A stretch of 64,000 bases of DNA from JAIVJG01 sp964236735 (GCA_964236735.1 CAXSFM010000014.1:37941-101940); one strand, 5' to 3'; numbered from the stretch's first letter, positions 16,335 through 24,899 are shown. A program made the numbers and translations. Notes: generated by a model not told the origin, from the sequence alone.

Positions 16335-17279
16335 TTACGGCGTGGTGGTCGCGGGCGATGCGCTCGTGGTCGCGGGCGTCGCAGACATCAACGGCATCGT
16401 GCCGCCACCGCCCTGTTGCGCGTTGAAGGCGTTCAGGAAAAATTGTATGCCGGCGATAATGACTTTCGTCTGTTGCTGCACTTGCTCCGGCGTGAGCTTG
16501 GCGTAGCCCTGCGGAATTTCAAAGTCCGCTGCGTTCACCTCCGTCGTCAGATTACGCATCTCGACTGTAGCCTTGCCGCCGTTCATGCCCTGCACGCTGC
16601 CCGTCGCCTGCCCGAAGCCTTCGATGCGAAGCGGCAATCCCGTCTCCTTATCAATGTAGATAAAGGAGTCGGTCGCGACCTGTCCGGCCTGCGTGCCCGT
16701 GTTGGTCTTCGCCGCGTAGCGATACTTCGTCGTCTGGCGACCGTTCAAAGTCTCTTCGCCCACGCGCTCGACGCCCTGCTGCCGCCCCAACTGCGAGACG
16801 AGTTGTCCCGGCGTCAGAGAGCGCGGCATCTCGACGCCTGTCATCTCAGACGTCAATTCCAGATACTGTTTGCGCGCGGGAAGAATCAAGTAACGCTTGT
16901 CGGCCTTGTCGAGAAAAATAACTTCGCCGACGGTCGGGATGCGTGTGTCCATCGAGTAGCGACGATCCGTGCCGTTGCGCGCGATTTTGATGTCGGGAAG
17001 CGTTTGTGCCTGTTGCCCCGAAGGAGCGGCGGTGATGGACATCGTCGCCGTGTACTTCTCAGGCTCTTTCGTCTCGATGACCGCGCCCGAACTTGTCGTC
17101 TCCGTCGTGGACGAGACGCTCGTCGAGTTCGAGCTATTGACGTTGGCGATGGTCGTCGTCGTGTTGGTGTTCGTCACCGCTTCCGGCTGCTGTTGCGTCG
17201 GCTGCTGGCACGCCGCGAGCGCGACGCACAACAACGCCGCCGCACCGAAGAAAAGTTTGTTCGTTCTGAAAAAGCGCAT
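16335..17279 (-). CDS. Lipoprotein with LolA/DUF4412-like domain
   Basis: This 314-aa exported lipoprotein has a signal sequence ending in the lipobox LAAC, with the lipidated Cys at about residue 24. A Thr/Asn/Ser-rich linker follows (about 28-65), then a domain with DIKIARNGTDRRYSMDTRIP, VIFLDKADKRYLILPARKQY and SFIYIDKETGLPLRIEGFG. This pattern is like DUF4412/LolA-type proteins that measure or carry hydrophobic ligands. The C terminus is Ser/Thr/Pro/Ala-rich. GGGAGGAG precedes the ATG. First gene of a probable two-gene unit with the 269-aa membrane protein; both are extracytoplasmic. Confidence 0.75.
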   Translation of the reverse strand: MRFFRTNKLFFGAAALLCVALAACQQPTQQQPEAVTNTNTTTTIANVNSSNSTSVSSTTETTSSGAVIETKEPEKYTATMSITAAPSGQQAQTLPDIKIARNGTDRRYSMDTRIPTVGEVIFLDKADKRYLILPARKQYLELTSEMTGVEMPRSLTPGQLVSQLGRQQGVERVGEETLNGRQTTKYRYAAKTNTGTQAGQVATDSFIYIDKETGLPLRIEGFGQATGSVQGMNGGKATVEMRNLTTEVNAADFEIPQGYAKLTPEQVQQQTKVIIAGIQFFLNAFNAQQGGGGTMPLMSATPATTSASPATTTP

Positions 17280-17370
17280 GGAAAAATTCTCCTCCCTGAC
17301 AAGGCGGAATGTTCAAGACACGTAAATTTTCGGGGGAAAGAAAACGGCGAGAGAATAACACAGGCGGAGA

Positions 17371-17451
17371 AAATGATGAATGCGGAGTGATGAATGATGA
17401 ATGAAAGCAAGAGCGCCTTTGTCTTTCATTCATCACTCCGCATTCATCATT
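17371..17451. repeat. Hairpin repeat, ATGATGAATG class
   Basis: The left arm at 17371-17407 begins AAATGATGAATGCGGAGTGA. The right arm at 17423-17451 ends CTCCGCATTCATCATT. The loop is CAAGAGCGCCTTTGT. The end of the right arm supplies the TGA stop codon of tdk. Confidence 0.9.
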
Positions 17452-18067
17452 CGTATTTCGTCGGTGCGTCGGCGTGCGGGACGAAGTGCTGGCGGCAGCG
17501 CGCTTCGTAGGAATCGCTTGCTCCGACGACGACTTGGCCTTCGACCTCGACGATGCGCTGCGAATAGTTGGCTGGCTGCCCGCAACGGACGCAGATGGCG
17601 TGCGTCTTGGTGATGTACTCGGCGACGGCGAGCAGGTGCGGCATCGGCCCGAAAGGGCGTCCTGTGTAGTCCTGATCCAGCCCCGCGACAATGACGCGCA
17701 CGCCCCTGTCCGCCAGTTCGTTGACGACCGCGACGAGACTCGCGTCGAAGAACTGCCCCTCGTCTATGCCGACGACTTCCGTCTCTGCCTCGACGCGCGC
17801 GAGAATCTCCGCGGCGGTCGTGACGGCTGATGATTCGTGCCGCATCTCTGAGTGCGAGACGATGTGATCGCGCGAGTAACGCACGTCTATCTCCGGCTTA
17901 AAGACCTGCACCTTGAGACGCGCGATGCGAGCGCGCCGCAGACGCCTGATCAACTCTTCAGACTTGCCCGAAAACATCGAGCCGGCGATGACCTCGATCC
18001 AGCCGGGTTTGTCCTGATGTATCTGCGCGAGGTGCTCGTCGTTGCCCTCGGCAGCCAGTCTATTCAT
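17447..18067 (-). CDS. tdk: Thymidine kinase, type II
   Basis: Cytoplasmic enzyme that phosphorylates thymidine to dTMP in the pyrimidine salvage pathway. The 206-aa product has an N-terminal extension of about 22 residues, the P-loop GSMFSGKSEELIRRLRRA, the DEGQFFD Walker B/catalytic segment, and the zinc-binding lid Cys residues in CVRCGQPANYSQR and YEARCRQHF. It has the usual type II tetrameric TdK length. The stop codon TGA is contributed by the hairpin repeat at its 3' end, so the last residue or two may have been altered by that element. The ribosome site is weak. Confidence 0.95.
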   Translation of the reverse strand: MNRLAAEGNDEHLAQIHQDKPGWIEVIAGSMFSGKSEELIRRLRRARIARLKVQVFKPEIDVRYSRDHIVSHSEMRHESSAVTTAAEILARVEAETEVVGIDEGQFFDASLVAVVNELADRGVRVIVAGLDQDYTGRPFGPMPHLLAVAEYITKTHAICVRCGQPANYSQRIVEVEGQVVVGASDSYEARCRQHFVPHADAPTKYE

Positions 18068-18109
18068 ATTCTTGTTGATTGCCCTTCGATGTTGGTTTGG
18101 GTGCTAATC

Positions 18110-18760
18110 TTATTCTGCCGCCTGAGCTTCTTGCTCGGTCAGCCATTCGACAACGAACGTGACATAATCAGGATAATATTCCGGCGACTCGATCTCCGCG
18201 CGCGTGATGCCCGCACTTTTTAACATCGGCGCAAGTTCTCTTTGAAAGAGAACGTAGTGTTCCCAGATAGCTTTGCCGCCGGGAATCGTCGTGCGCCCGG
18301 AGTCGGCGTTCAACCAGCTGCGAACTTTATCAATCGCCATGCGCGGCTTGTTCTGGTGAACCTGAATGTCCTGTCCGGCGATGTCGCTCAGAGATGCCCT
18401 GTACCTGTACTCTTCACTGTCCAAAACTAAAATGCGTTTGGTCTCATCTCTTTTCTTTCCGTATTCAAAGCATCCCCAAAAGAGGCCGCATTCAAAAGGC
18501 ATATTGAAGCGCGGCAGCCGCGTCTTGCCGCTCGTCTCGGTGCGAGAAATATCGTGAATCCCGTACTTGCATTCAGCGATGATGGAGATGATTTTTGCCA
18601 GACGATTCTGGCCTGAATCAATCGCCTCTAAACTACAGCGAGCGACGAATCCGGCGTCGTGAATGGCAAAAACGAGAGCGTTAAAGATGGGCTTGTACTG
18701 CTTATCGAAGGGGCAGTTGATGAAAACATTGTCGTCGTATGAGGAAGTTGAATTAGCCAT
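18110..18760 (-). CDS. Unrecognised protein with TIR/deoxyribosyltransferase-like N terminus
   Basis: This is a 216-aa soluble protein. It starts with a beta strand and turn, DDNVFINCPFDKQYKPIFNA, then HDAGFVARCSLEAIDSGQNR, KIISIIAECKYGIHDISR and FNMPFECGLFWG. Alternating hydrophobic strands with this spacing resemble a Rossmann-like fold of the TIR, DUF4062 or nucleoside 2-deoxyribosyltransferase type. A conserved Glu in the FECG segment sits where those families carry their catalytic Glu. I believe this is a widespread family without a settled name; an NAD- or nucleotide-hydrolysing, possibly defence-related, role is inference. Neighbours (tdk, a basic protein) give little help. No signal peptide or membrane segment. 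Confidence 0.7.
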   Translation of the reverse strand: MANSTSSYDDNVFINCPFDKQYKPIFNALVFAIHDAGFVARCSLEAIDSGQNRLAKIISIIAECKYGIHDISRTETSGKTRLPRFNMPFECGLFWGCFEYGKKRDETKRILVLDSEEYRYRASLSDIAGQDIQVHQNKPRMAIDKVRSWLNADSGRTTIPGGKAIWEHYVLFQRELAPMLKSAGITRAEIESPEYYPDYVTFVVEWLTEQEAQAAE

Positions 18761-18792
18761 CGTTATTCGTCCTGCCAGTTAGCGTTCGCAGT

Positions 18793-19065
18793 TCATGCGG
18801 TACGACGCACATAACTTTTAACGGCAATCTGAATACGCTCTTTCCCCGCACGCGGCGTGACCGGCGACGACTTGACGACCCGCCCCGTCTTGTCCGCGAC
18901 AAATTTCCCTGTGGCAGAGCTACGCTTCGTGGCCTTCGTCGCCGAACTCTGCCGGACAGGAGAGCCGTTTGCCTTCGTCTGTTTCCTGGCCGCCTTCGAT
19001 GATTTTGAACTTGTTGCTTTGGACGCTTTCGTCTTGCTTGTTTTCACCGCTGCTTTTGTCGTCAT
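18793..19065 (-). CDS. Small lysine-rich basic protein
   Basis: This 90-aa protein is built mostly of Lys, Ala, Ser and Thr (TSKTKASKATSSKSSKAARK at its start) and ends in an Arg-containing segment. It has no hydrophobic core and looks disordered. The composition is like the bacterial histone H1/AlgP-like C-terminal domains, so nucleic-acid binding is a reasonable guess. The ATG at 19065 is preceded by a very good GGGAGGAA sequence, which decides against the longer frame starting at 19098. It stands alone between the TIR-like gene and the DUF4279-like gene. Confidence 0.75.
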   Translation of the reverse strand: MTTKAAVKTSKTKASKATSSKSSKAARKQTKANGSPVRQSSATKATKRSSATGKFVADKTGRVVKSSPVTPRAGKERIQIAVKSYVRRTA

Positions 19066-19144
19066 GGCTTCCTCCCTCGTTTGGCGCAATAATAGCACAT
19101 CGTAATTTACACTGACGCAAGATGCTCAGATGCTGGACTCTGTA

Positions 19145-19648
19145 TTACTGTTCATCTTCCTCGTCTGTATCAAACCAGATGTCAAGAGTAAACTCTAAAT
19201 TTCTTTCGGCTATCAGTCTGAGGGTTTTTCGGGACAAACGGACTTCTCGATTCCAGTTGTTAATGTGCCCGACAATAGTAATCCACGTTTCATACTCTTC
19301 CGACAACAAATGCCAATTGTTGAGATTCTGTGTGCAAGCGAAAAAGAGTTTCTCAATTTTATCATTTAGCGGTTCATCATTTGTTTCACTGGACAAGAAC
19401 CATTTGCCCCAATCGTCAATGCGCGTATATCCATGATAACCGTAAGCACGTCTTTCGTTCGGATTCCACGCGCGTGTTGGACCAACTTCTAAAAGTTGTG
19501 TTACTCGGTCTTTATCAAGTCGTTTGGAGTAAACCGATATTGTCACTCCTGTTTTTTCAGGTTCGCCTCCAATTTCCCCAATGACTTCAGCCTTCGGGTC
19601 AGAAACGTATTTGAACTCATTACCATCTTTGTCAAAGAATCTTGTCAT
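19145..19648 (-). CDS. DUF4279-like protein
   Basis: This 167-aa soluble, acidic protein is AT-richer than the neighbours. It shows VTISVYSKRLDKDRVTQLLE, then PTRAWNPNERR, DDWGKWFLSS and a final KTLRLIAERNLEFTLDIWFD. That order resembles DUF4279 (a duplicated-strand fold sometimes predicted to be an immunity protein). No toxin gene is seen beside it. The ATG at 19648 is chosen; a GTG nine bases further upstream is possible and neither has a clear ribosome site. It ends in an Asp/Glu tail. Confidence 0.6.
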   Translation of the reverse strand: MTRFFDKDGNEFKYVSDPKAEVIGEIGGEPEKTGVTISVYSKRLDKDRVTQLLEVGPTRAWNPNERRAYGYHGYTRIDDWGKWFLSSETNDEPLNDKIEKLFFACTQNLNNWHLLSEEYETWITIVGHINNWNREVRLSRKTLRLIAERNLEFTLDIWFDTDEEDEQ

Positions 19649-19721
19649 ATCGCTCACTAAGAGAATTATTTTGGGTATTAGGAGAAGACCAACTCTTAAC
19701 TACACCGCCAAGAGAAAAAAT

Positions 19722-20306
19722 TCACCCGTAAACCCGCGCGTTATAAAACGGCGCGAAGGCGGCGAGCAACGCCGTCTCGAAACTCACGGAGCGCGTGAGC
19801 ATGTCGCGCGTGAGAATGCCCCACGCCCCCTGACGGCTACGCACGTCGTGCTCGCCCGCGACTTCGTCTATCACGTCGCCGAGTTCGCGCCCCGTGCGCT
19901 CGACGCGCTGCACGATCTCAAGCGGCACGCTCACCGATGGCGCTGCGCCGAAGTAGCCGCGTGTTCCATTGGAGACGTAAGCCCAGCCGCGCAGAAAGGT
20001 GTGACGCTCGCCGTCAATCGTGATCGAGTGAAAGCCGCCTTCGAGTCCGACGTAGAAGTCCGCGCGCTGCCCCTCGCTGTGCAGCATGGCGCGGACGGCC
20101 AGAGCGCGCTCGCTCGCGCCGCGCATGAGATGGCTGTCGGTCAGAGGCATCGCGGGGACGCTCGTCTCGACGGCGCGCGTGACGAGTTCCGCGCGTCCCC
20201 ACGCCGCCTCAACGCCGGCGATGCGCGTGCAGGCGGCGCGCACGGACATAATCTTGGCCGCGCGCGTCGAGCCGAGTGCGATAATCATTCGAGTCTGACC
20301 AGACAT
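19722..20306 (-). CDS. yjjX: Inosine/xanthosine triphosphatase, YjjX family
   Basis: House-cleaning NTPase that hydrolyses non-canonical ITP and XTP so that they are not built into nucleic acids. The 194-aa protein begins MSGQTRMIIALGSTRAAKI, with the GST(R/N)-x-x-K motif that binds the nucleotide. It continues with DFYVGLEGGF and GELGDVIDEVAG-like text (GRELGDVIDEVAGEHDVRSR), both typical of the family, and ends in a segment containing GAWGILTRDMLTR. MIIALGS at 20288 is an alternative start. It diverges from the LeuA-like gene. Confidence 0.85.
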   Translation of the reverse strand: MSGQTRMIIALGSTRAAKIMSVRAACTRIAGVEAAWGRAELVTRAVETSVPAMPLTDSHLMRGASERALAVRAMLHSEGQRADFYVGLEGGFHSITIDGERHTFLRGWAYVSNGTRGYFGAAPSVSVPLEIVQRVERTGRELGDVIDEVAGEHDVRSRQGAWGILTRDMLTRSVSFETALLAAFAPFYNARVYG

Positions 20307-20510
20307 GCCGTTCGTGAATCGTGTTTGGGCGCGGTTGATTTATCTGTCGCGGTTCGCGAAAAGGCTATAACAGCGTTAAGGTAAAAGGCAAAAGCAGCGT
20401 CTGTGGCCGTGCTTGACACGAGCGCGCGCCGCTTGCTGTAATTCATGCAACCCTTCGTCATATCATCACGAAGCGCACTAAATTTCCTGAACAAGCAGGA
20501 GGATGTGGAA

Positions 20511-21725
20511 GTGTCTGCGAACGAACTAATCTACGACTGGAACACCACCGCGCCGACGTTCGAGAAGCCCGCGCGCCGCATCAGTTTTGATGACGAAACT
20601 TTGCGCGATGGATTGCAATCGCCGTCCGTCTCGGAGCCTTCGATTGAAAAGAAACTCGAATTGCTGCACTTGATGGACGCGCTCTCGATAGACACGGCGG
20701 ACATCGGGCTGCCGGGCGCGGGCGGCACACATGCGGCGGGCGTCGAGCGTCTGGCGCGCGAAATCGTCGAGCAGAAACTAAAGATTCGCCCGAACTGCGC
20801 CGCGCGCACGCACCGCAACGACATCCAGCCCATCGCCGACATCTCGCAACGCGCAGGGATCGCCATCGAAGCCTGCACCTTTATCGGCTCGTCGCCCGTC
20901 CGCTTTTACGCCGAAGACTGGACGCTCGAAAAGTTGCTTGAATTGACGGAGGACGCCGTGACCTTCGCCGTCAACGAAGGCTTGCCCGTGATGTACGTCA
21001 CCGAAGACACGACGCGCGCCGACCCGGAAGTGATTCGCGCGCTCTACACGACGGCGATACGAGCGGGAGCGCGTGCCGTGTGCGTCTGCGACACGGTCGG
21101 GCATTCGACGCCGGACGGCGCGCGCGCGGTCGTCTCGTTCGTCAAAAAGATTATCGAAGACGAGGGCGGCGGCGTGCGTCTCGACTGGCACGGGCATCAG
21201 GATCGGGGCCTCGGCGTCATCAACTCCATCGCGGCGATTGAAGGCGGCGCGGATCAGGTGCATGGCTCGGCTTTGGGCATCGGCGAGCGCGTCGGCAACA
21301 CGCCGATGGATCAATTGCTCGTCAATCTCAAATTGATGGGATGGATTGATCACGACCTCTCGCGTCTGAGCGAGTATTGCGCGTCCGCCGCCGACGCCTG
21401 CGGCTGGACGATTCCGCACAACTATCCCGTCTTCGGGCGCGACGCCTTTCGCACAGCAACGGGCGTCCACGCGGCGGCGGTCATCAAGAGTTTCAGGAAA
21501 GGCGATCCCGGCCTCGCCGACTTGATTTATTCGGGCGTGCCTGCCGCGCTCTTCGGCATGAAGCAGACGATTGAAATCGGCCCGATGAGCGGCAAGTCGA
21601 ACGTCATCTACTGGCTCGAATCGCGCTCGCTCGAAGCCAGCGACGAGCGCGTCCAACGCATCTTCGACCATGCCAAGAGCGCGCACGGCGTCTTGAGCGA
21701 AGAGGACGTGTTGGGGCTGGTGTGA
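20511..21725 (+). CDS. 2-isopropylmalate synthase/homocitrate synthase-like (HMGL-like) protein
   Basis: This 404-aa TIM-barrel Claisen-condensation enzyme condenses acetyl-CoA with a 2-oxo acid. The metal site is visible as DDETLRDGLQ near the N terminus and RLDWHGHQDRGLG in the middle; HGSALGIGERVGNTPMDQLL is the second family signature. A LeuA regulatory domain appears to be absent or very short, so it is a LeuA-like/homocitrate synthase-like enzyme whose substrate I cannot set. The GTG at 20511 is preferred over the ATG at 20445 because AGGAGG lies eight bases before it. It is followed by a half hairpin repeat and ridA. Confidence 0.85.
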   Translation: MSANELIYDWNTTAPTFEKPARRISFDDETLRDGLQSPSVSEPSIEKKLELLHLMDALSIDTADIGLPGAGGTHAAGVERLAREIVEQKLKIRPNCAARTHRNDIQPIADISQRAGIAIEACTFIGSSPVRFYAEDWTLEKLLELTEDAVTFAVNEGLPVMYVTEDTTRADPEVIRALYTTAIRAGARAVCVCDTVGHSTPDGARAVVSFVKKIIEDEGGGVRLDWHGHQDRGLGVINSIAAIEGGADQVHGSALGIGERVGNTPMDQLLVNLKLMGWIDHDLSRLSEYCASAADACGWTIPHNYPVFGRDAFRTATGVHAAAVIKSFRKGDPGLADLIYSGVPAALFGMKQTIEIGPMSGKSNVIYWLESRSLEASDERVQRIFDHAKSAHGVLSEEDVLGLV

Positions 21726-21730
21726 AAAGA

Positions 21731-21785
21731 AAGTGATGAGTGATGAGTGATAAGTGATGAGTGATGAGTTAAGACAGCTTCTTGC
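21731..21785. repeat. Half hairpin element, GTGATGAGTGATGAG arm without partner
   Basis: Five tandem GTGATGA/GTGATAA words at about 21733-21769 are followed by TAAGACAGCTTCTTGC, which resembles the loop of the complete ATGATGAATG-class elements. The right arm is missing. Confidence 0.65.
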
Positions 21786-21816
21786 TCGTTCGTGTAATGT
21801 TGCCGGGTAGAGAATT

Positions 21817-22218
21817 ATGCAGAGAAAAAATATCGCTTCGGGGACACGTTGGGAGCCGCTCGTCGGCTATTCGCGCGCGGTGCGTGTGGGCGACATGGTG
21901 CATGTTTCGGGGACGACGGCGACGGATGCATCGGGCAATGTCGTCGGGCGTGGCGACGCTTACGCGCAGGCCGTGCAGACGCTTCGCAACATCGAGGCCG
22001 CGCTCAATGCGGCGGGCGCGACTTTGCAGGACGTTGTCCGCACGCGCATGTACGTGACGAACATCGCGGATTGGGAAGCGGTCGGACGCGCGCACGGAGA
22101 ATTCTTCGGCGAGATACGTCCCGCCACGAGTATGGTTGAGGTGAGCCGTCTGATTGACCCGGACATGCTCGTCGAGATTGAAGCCGAAGCGCGTGTCGGC
22201 GAACCAGTCAAAGATTAA
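21817..22218 (+). CDS. RidA/YjgF family protein
   Basis: This 133-aa protein is of the reactive-intermediate deaminase family, which hydrolyses enamine/imine products of amino-acid enzymes; some members act on other substrates. It shows VGDMVHVSGTTATDASGNVV, then YAQAVQTLRNIEAALNAAGA and VVRTRMYVTNIADWE with the substrate-binding Arg in RTRMYV. The family-typical RPATSMVEV is followed by a strand VEIEAEA. Full length. The neighbouring LeuA-like enzyme and M20 peptidase suggest amino-acid metabolism, though hairpin repeats separate all three genes, so they need not be one operon. Confidence 0.9.
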   Translation: MQRKNIASGTRWEPLVGYSRAVRVGDMVHVSGTTATDASGNVVGRGDAYAQAVQTLRNIEAALNAAGATLQDVVRTRMYVTNIADWEAVGRAHGEFFGEIRPATSMVEVSRLIDPDMLVEIEAEARVGEPVKD

Positions 22219-22224
22219 GAATTT

Positions 22225-22334
22225 TTCACCACAGAGGACACGGAGGAACACAGAGAACAGCGGGAGAGAAAAAGAAAGCACAGATTCATCTCCTCTCTGA
22301 TTCCTCTGTGTTCCTCCGTGTCCTCTGTGGTAAA
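22225..22334. repeat. Hairpin repeat, ACCACAGAGGAC class
   Basis: The left arm at 22225-22257 contains CACCACAGAGGACACGGAGG. The right arm at 22295-22334 ends CCGTGTCCTCTGTGGTAAA. The loop is about 37 bp and purine-rich. It begins 7 bp after the ridA stop. Confidence 0.9.
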
Positions 22335-22395
22335 TCTCCCGCTATATTCAGTTGCCAGTCGCTGACAGAGCAGCGAGTCTCCCAAGCTTTACCTT

Positions 22396-23622
22396 ATGAA
22401 CACTCCTGCCGTCGCCATCTCTCATCAACAAACGATTCAAGACTTGCTCGCGTCGGAGCGTGTGCATCGCGCGTTCAGTTTTTTTGAAGAGCGCGCGGCG
22501 GACATCACGGAAGAACACGCGCAGATGTGCGCGATTCCGTCGCCGCCGTTTGGCGAGCGAGCGCGCGCGGAGTATCTGTCGGAAAAGTTTCGCGCGCATG
22601 GCCTGAGAGATGTGAAGATTGACGAAGAGGGAAACTGCGTGGCTCTGCGTCGCGGACGAAGCGCGCGGCCTCTGCTCGTCGTCAGCGCGCATCTCGACAC
22701 GGTCTTCCCTGAGGGCACGGATTTTACGGTCAGGCGCGACGGCGCGAGGATGCGCGCGCCGGGCATCGCCGACGATGGTTGCGGCCTCATCGCGCTCGTC
22801 GCGCTCGCACGCGCGCTCGCAGAATTTGAGATTGAGACGGAAGGCTCTGTGCTGTTCGTCGGCACAGTCGGCGAAGAGGGCGAAGGGAATTTGCGCGGGG
22901 CGCGTCATCTTTTGACGACTGGCGAATGGGCGGGAAAAGTTGATGCGTTCGTCAGTCTCGACGGCCCCGGCATCGAGCGCATCACGAACACCGCGCTCGG
23001 CTCGCGTCGTTATCGCGTGCGCTATGCGGGGACGGGCGGGCATTCGTGGGGCGACTTCGGCGCGGCCAACCCCGTCCACGCGCTCGGTCGCGCCGTCGCG
23101 CGTCTTTCAACTTATCCCGCGCCGAAGTCGCCGCGCACGACCTTCAACGTCGGTCGCATCGAAGGCGGCGCGGGCGTCAACGTCATCGCGCGCGAGGCCA
23201 CGATGGACGTTGATTTGCGCTCCGAGTCGGCGGAAGAGTTGGGACGCCTCGACGCTTTTTTTCGACGCGCGGCGCGCGAGGCCACCGACGATGAAAACGC
23301 CGCGCGACGTGCCGGGTCGCCGCCGCTTGAAATCGAACTGAAACTCATCGGCGACCGTCCGAGCGGAGAGACGGCGGCTGACTCCGCGCTCGTCCGTCTC
23401 GCCTGCGAAGCGACGCACGCCGTCGGCGCACGTCCGCGCCTCGATTGCTCCTCGACCGATTCCAACGTCGCCATCTCGCTCGGACTGCCCGCCGTCACCA
23501 TCGGCGCGGGCGGCGCGTCCGGCAGCTCGCACACGCTCGAAGAATGGTACGACCCGCGCGGTCGCGACGCGGGACTCAAGCGCGCACTGCTCTTGCTGCT
23601 TGGCGTCGTCGGATTGAAATAA
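22396..23622 (+). CDS. M20-family metallopeptidase
   Basis: This 408-aa cytoplasmic di-zinc peptidase is of the M20 (PepT/ArgE/DapE-like) family. Visible ligands are His and Asp in VVSAHLDTVF and the bridging Asp in GIADDGCG. The catalytic Glu pair lies in GTVGEEGEGNLRGARHL, a further Asp in FVSLDGPG, and the last His in GGASGSSHTLEEWY. The dimerisation insert is visible as YRVRYAGTGGHSWGDFG. The layout fits tri- or dipeptidase members. Its stop codon runs directly into a strong hairpin terminator. Confidence 0.9.
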   Translation: MNTPAVAISHQQTIQDLLASERVHRAFSFFEERAADITEEHAQMCAIPSPPFGERARAEYLSEKFRAHGLRDVKIDEEGNCVALRRGRSARPLLVVSAHLDTVFPEGTDFTVRRDGARMRAPGIADDGCGLIALVALARALAEFEIETEGSVLFVGTVGEEGEGNLRGARHLLTTGEWAGKVDAFVSLDGPGIERITNTALGSRRYRVRYAGTGGHSWGDFGAANPVHALGRAVARLSTYPAPKSPRTTFNVGRIEGGAGVNVIAREATMDVDLRSESAEELGRLDAFFRRAAREATDDENAARRAGSPPLEIELKLIGDRPSGETAADSALVRLACEATHAVGARPRLDCSSTDSNVAISLGLPAVTIGAGGASGSSHTLEEWYDPRGRDAGLKRALLLLLGVVGLK

Positions 23623-23686
23623 AGCGCGAGGGCGAAAGTCCGGTCACGCCTTCTCCGGCATGAACTGAACTTTCGCCCTCGCGTTT
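23621..23686. terminator. Intrinsic terminator after the M20 peptidase
   Basis: GCGAGGGCGAAAGT near 23626 pairs with ACTTTCGCCCTCGC near 23669, followed by GTTT. It begins at the stop codon of the M20 peptidase gene. Confidence 0.8.
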
Positions 23687-23721
23687 ATCTATCTCTCTGG
23701 CCTGCGCCTGTTCTCTCCGTC

Positions 23722-23826
23722 TTAGAGCGGTTTGCAAATCAAAGTACGGTAGGCTGTCAGCCTGCCGCCAACTGTGTGCGCGGCAGGCTGACAGCCTACC
23801 GTACTTTCAAACGAAATCCGCTCTAG
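23722..23826. repeat. MITE-like palindromic element, copy 1
   Basis: A 105-bp element bounded by TTAGAGCGG and CCGCTCTAG. Inside, GTACGGTAGGCTGTCAGCCT pairs with AGGCTGACAGCCTACCGTAC around a short centre, CCAACTGTGTGCG. It ends at and supplies the TAG stop of the convergent DUF4388 gene. The second copy is at 29557-29663. Confidence 0.92.
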
Positions 23827-24899
23827 TTGACGGGAATCGTCACCACAGTCGAGCCTGCTTTGCCGGCGGGGAAATGTTTGCCGCGCGCGGCGCGCACAGC
23901 CGTTCCGCCGTAGGCTTCTGCGCCGGGGCTTGCGCCCGCGACGGACGCCTGTGTGACACGTCCCTGCTCGTCGTAGTTAACAGTGACGCGCACGGACTTT
24001 GGCCCGGATGCGACTGCTGCCGGCGTTGCCGCCTGAGTCGCGGGCTTGTCTGCGTTCAACGGCGCGCTGCCGTCCGTTTGTTTCGCCTGTTCTTCGGCGC
24101 GTCGCTCGCGATCCTTGCGCTCGCGAGCATCACGCGCGCGGCGTGCGGCGTCGGCTGCGCTGCTGTCAGTTGCACTTGCTTCTGTCGCGGGCGCGGCTGA
24201 GTCAACCGCCGCGTCGTTTGCTGCCGCGTTGTTCGTCGCCTCGCCGGCAGGCGCGACGGGCTGCGGCGCGCTGACAGCGACGGGGGCAGGCGCGGGCTTG
24301 CTGTCGAACGCGCCGGAGAGGGGAATGGCCGCCGCCGCGCAGAGCAATGCGACGCCGGCGACCGTGCCCATCACCATCCACTTCTTGCGGCCTCCGCCGC
24401 CGGCTGCTGCGCTCTCGGCCATCATTGAGAATGGAACCTGCGTCTCGCTCGCAGCTTTTTCGCTGGCCTTCGTGCCCGCCTTCGCTTTGCCGCTCCCGTC
24501 GTCGCCGAGTCGCTCGACTTGATCCATGAAGATCGCCATGTCGGCTTCGGACGGAGACCAGCCGCCGAAGGCTTCCGCCTCTGTCGGCGACATCCCTTCG
24601 TCGAGACGGCGCAAGCCCTCCAAGACGACCTGCGTCCAAGGCTCTTTAATCGTCCGGCGCGTCGGCAGCACATCGGGGCTGAAGTCGAACGCGGCGTTGG
24701 GCAGCGTCAGCGAAAAATAGACGGCTTCGGTTCCGCTCAACGCTCCGACTTTCGCGTCAACCAACTCGCCTTCCTTGATGAAGAAGACGCTGTGGCCGCG
24801 CTGGTAGTCAATCTTCAGACGCCCTGTCTTGCGCTGGTTGCAGAAAAATTCGATCAACTCGGCCAGCGACATGTCGCTTAACTGTCCAGTCAGTGCCAT
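23823..24899 (-). CDS. DUF4388 protein with membrane span and C-terminal TonB-like domain
   Basis: This is a 358-aa protein. The N-terminal DUF4388 domain (about residues 1-110, MALTGQLSDMSLAELIEFFC) is common in gliding, Myxococcota and Acidobacteriota signalling proteins. A cytoplasmic linker follows, then one transmembrane helix (about 172-192), a long Ala/Pro/Asp-rich region with a charged coiled stretch of Arg and Glu, and a C-terminal TonB-type domain (about 295-358) containing VRVTVNYDEQGRVTQASV. It may link an intracellular signal domain to the outer membrane across the periplasm, which is inference. AAGAGG precedes the ATG. A second TonB-domain gene lies just upstream on the same strand. 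Confidence 0.8.
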   Translation of the reverse strand: MALTGQLSDMSLAELIEFFCNQRKTGRLKIDYQRGHSVFFIKEGELVDAKVGALSGTEAVYFSLTLPNAAFDFSPDVLPTRRTIKEPWTQVVLEGLRRLDEGMSPTEAEAFGGWSPSEADMAIFMDQVERLGDDGSGKAKAGTKASEKAASETQVPFSMMAESAAAGGGGRKKWMVMGTVAGVALLCAAAAIPLSGAFDSKPAPAPVAVSAPQPVAPAGEATNNAAANDAAVDSAAPATEASATDSSAADAARRARDARERKDRERRAEEQAKQTDGSAPLNADKPATQAATPAAVASGPKSVRVTVNYDEQGRVTQASVAGASPGAEAYGGTAVRAARGKHFPAGKAGSTVVTIPVN

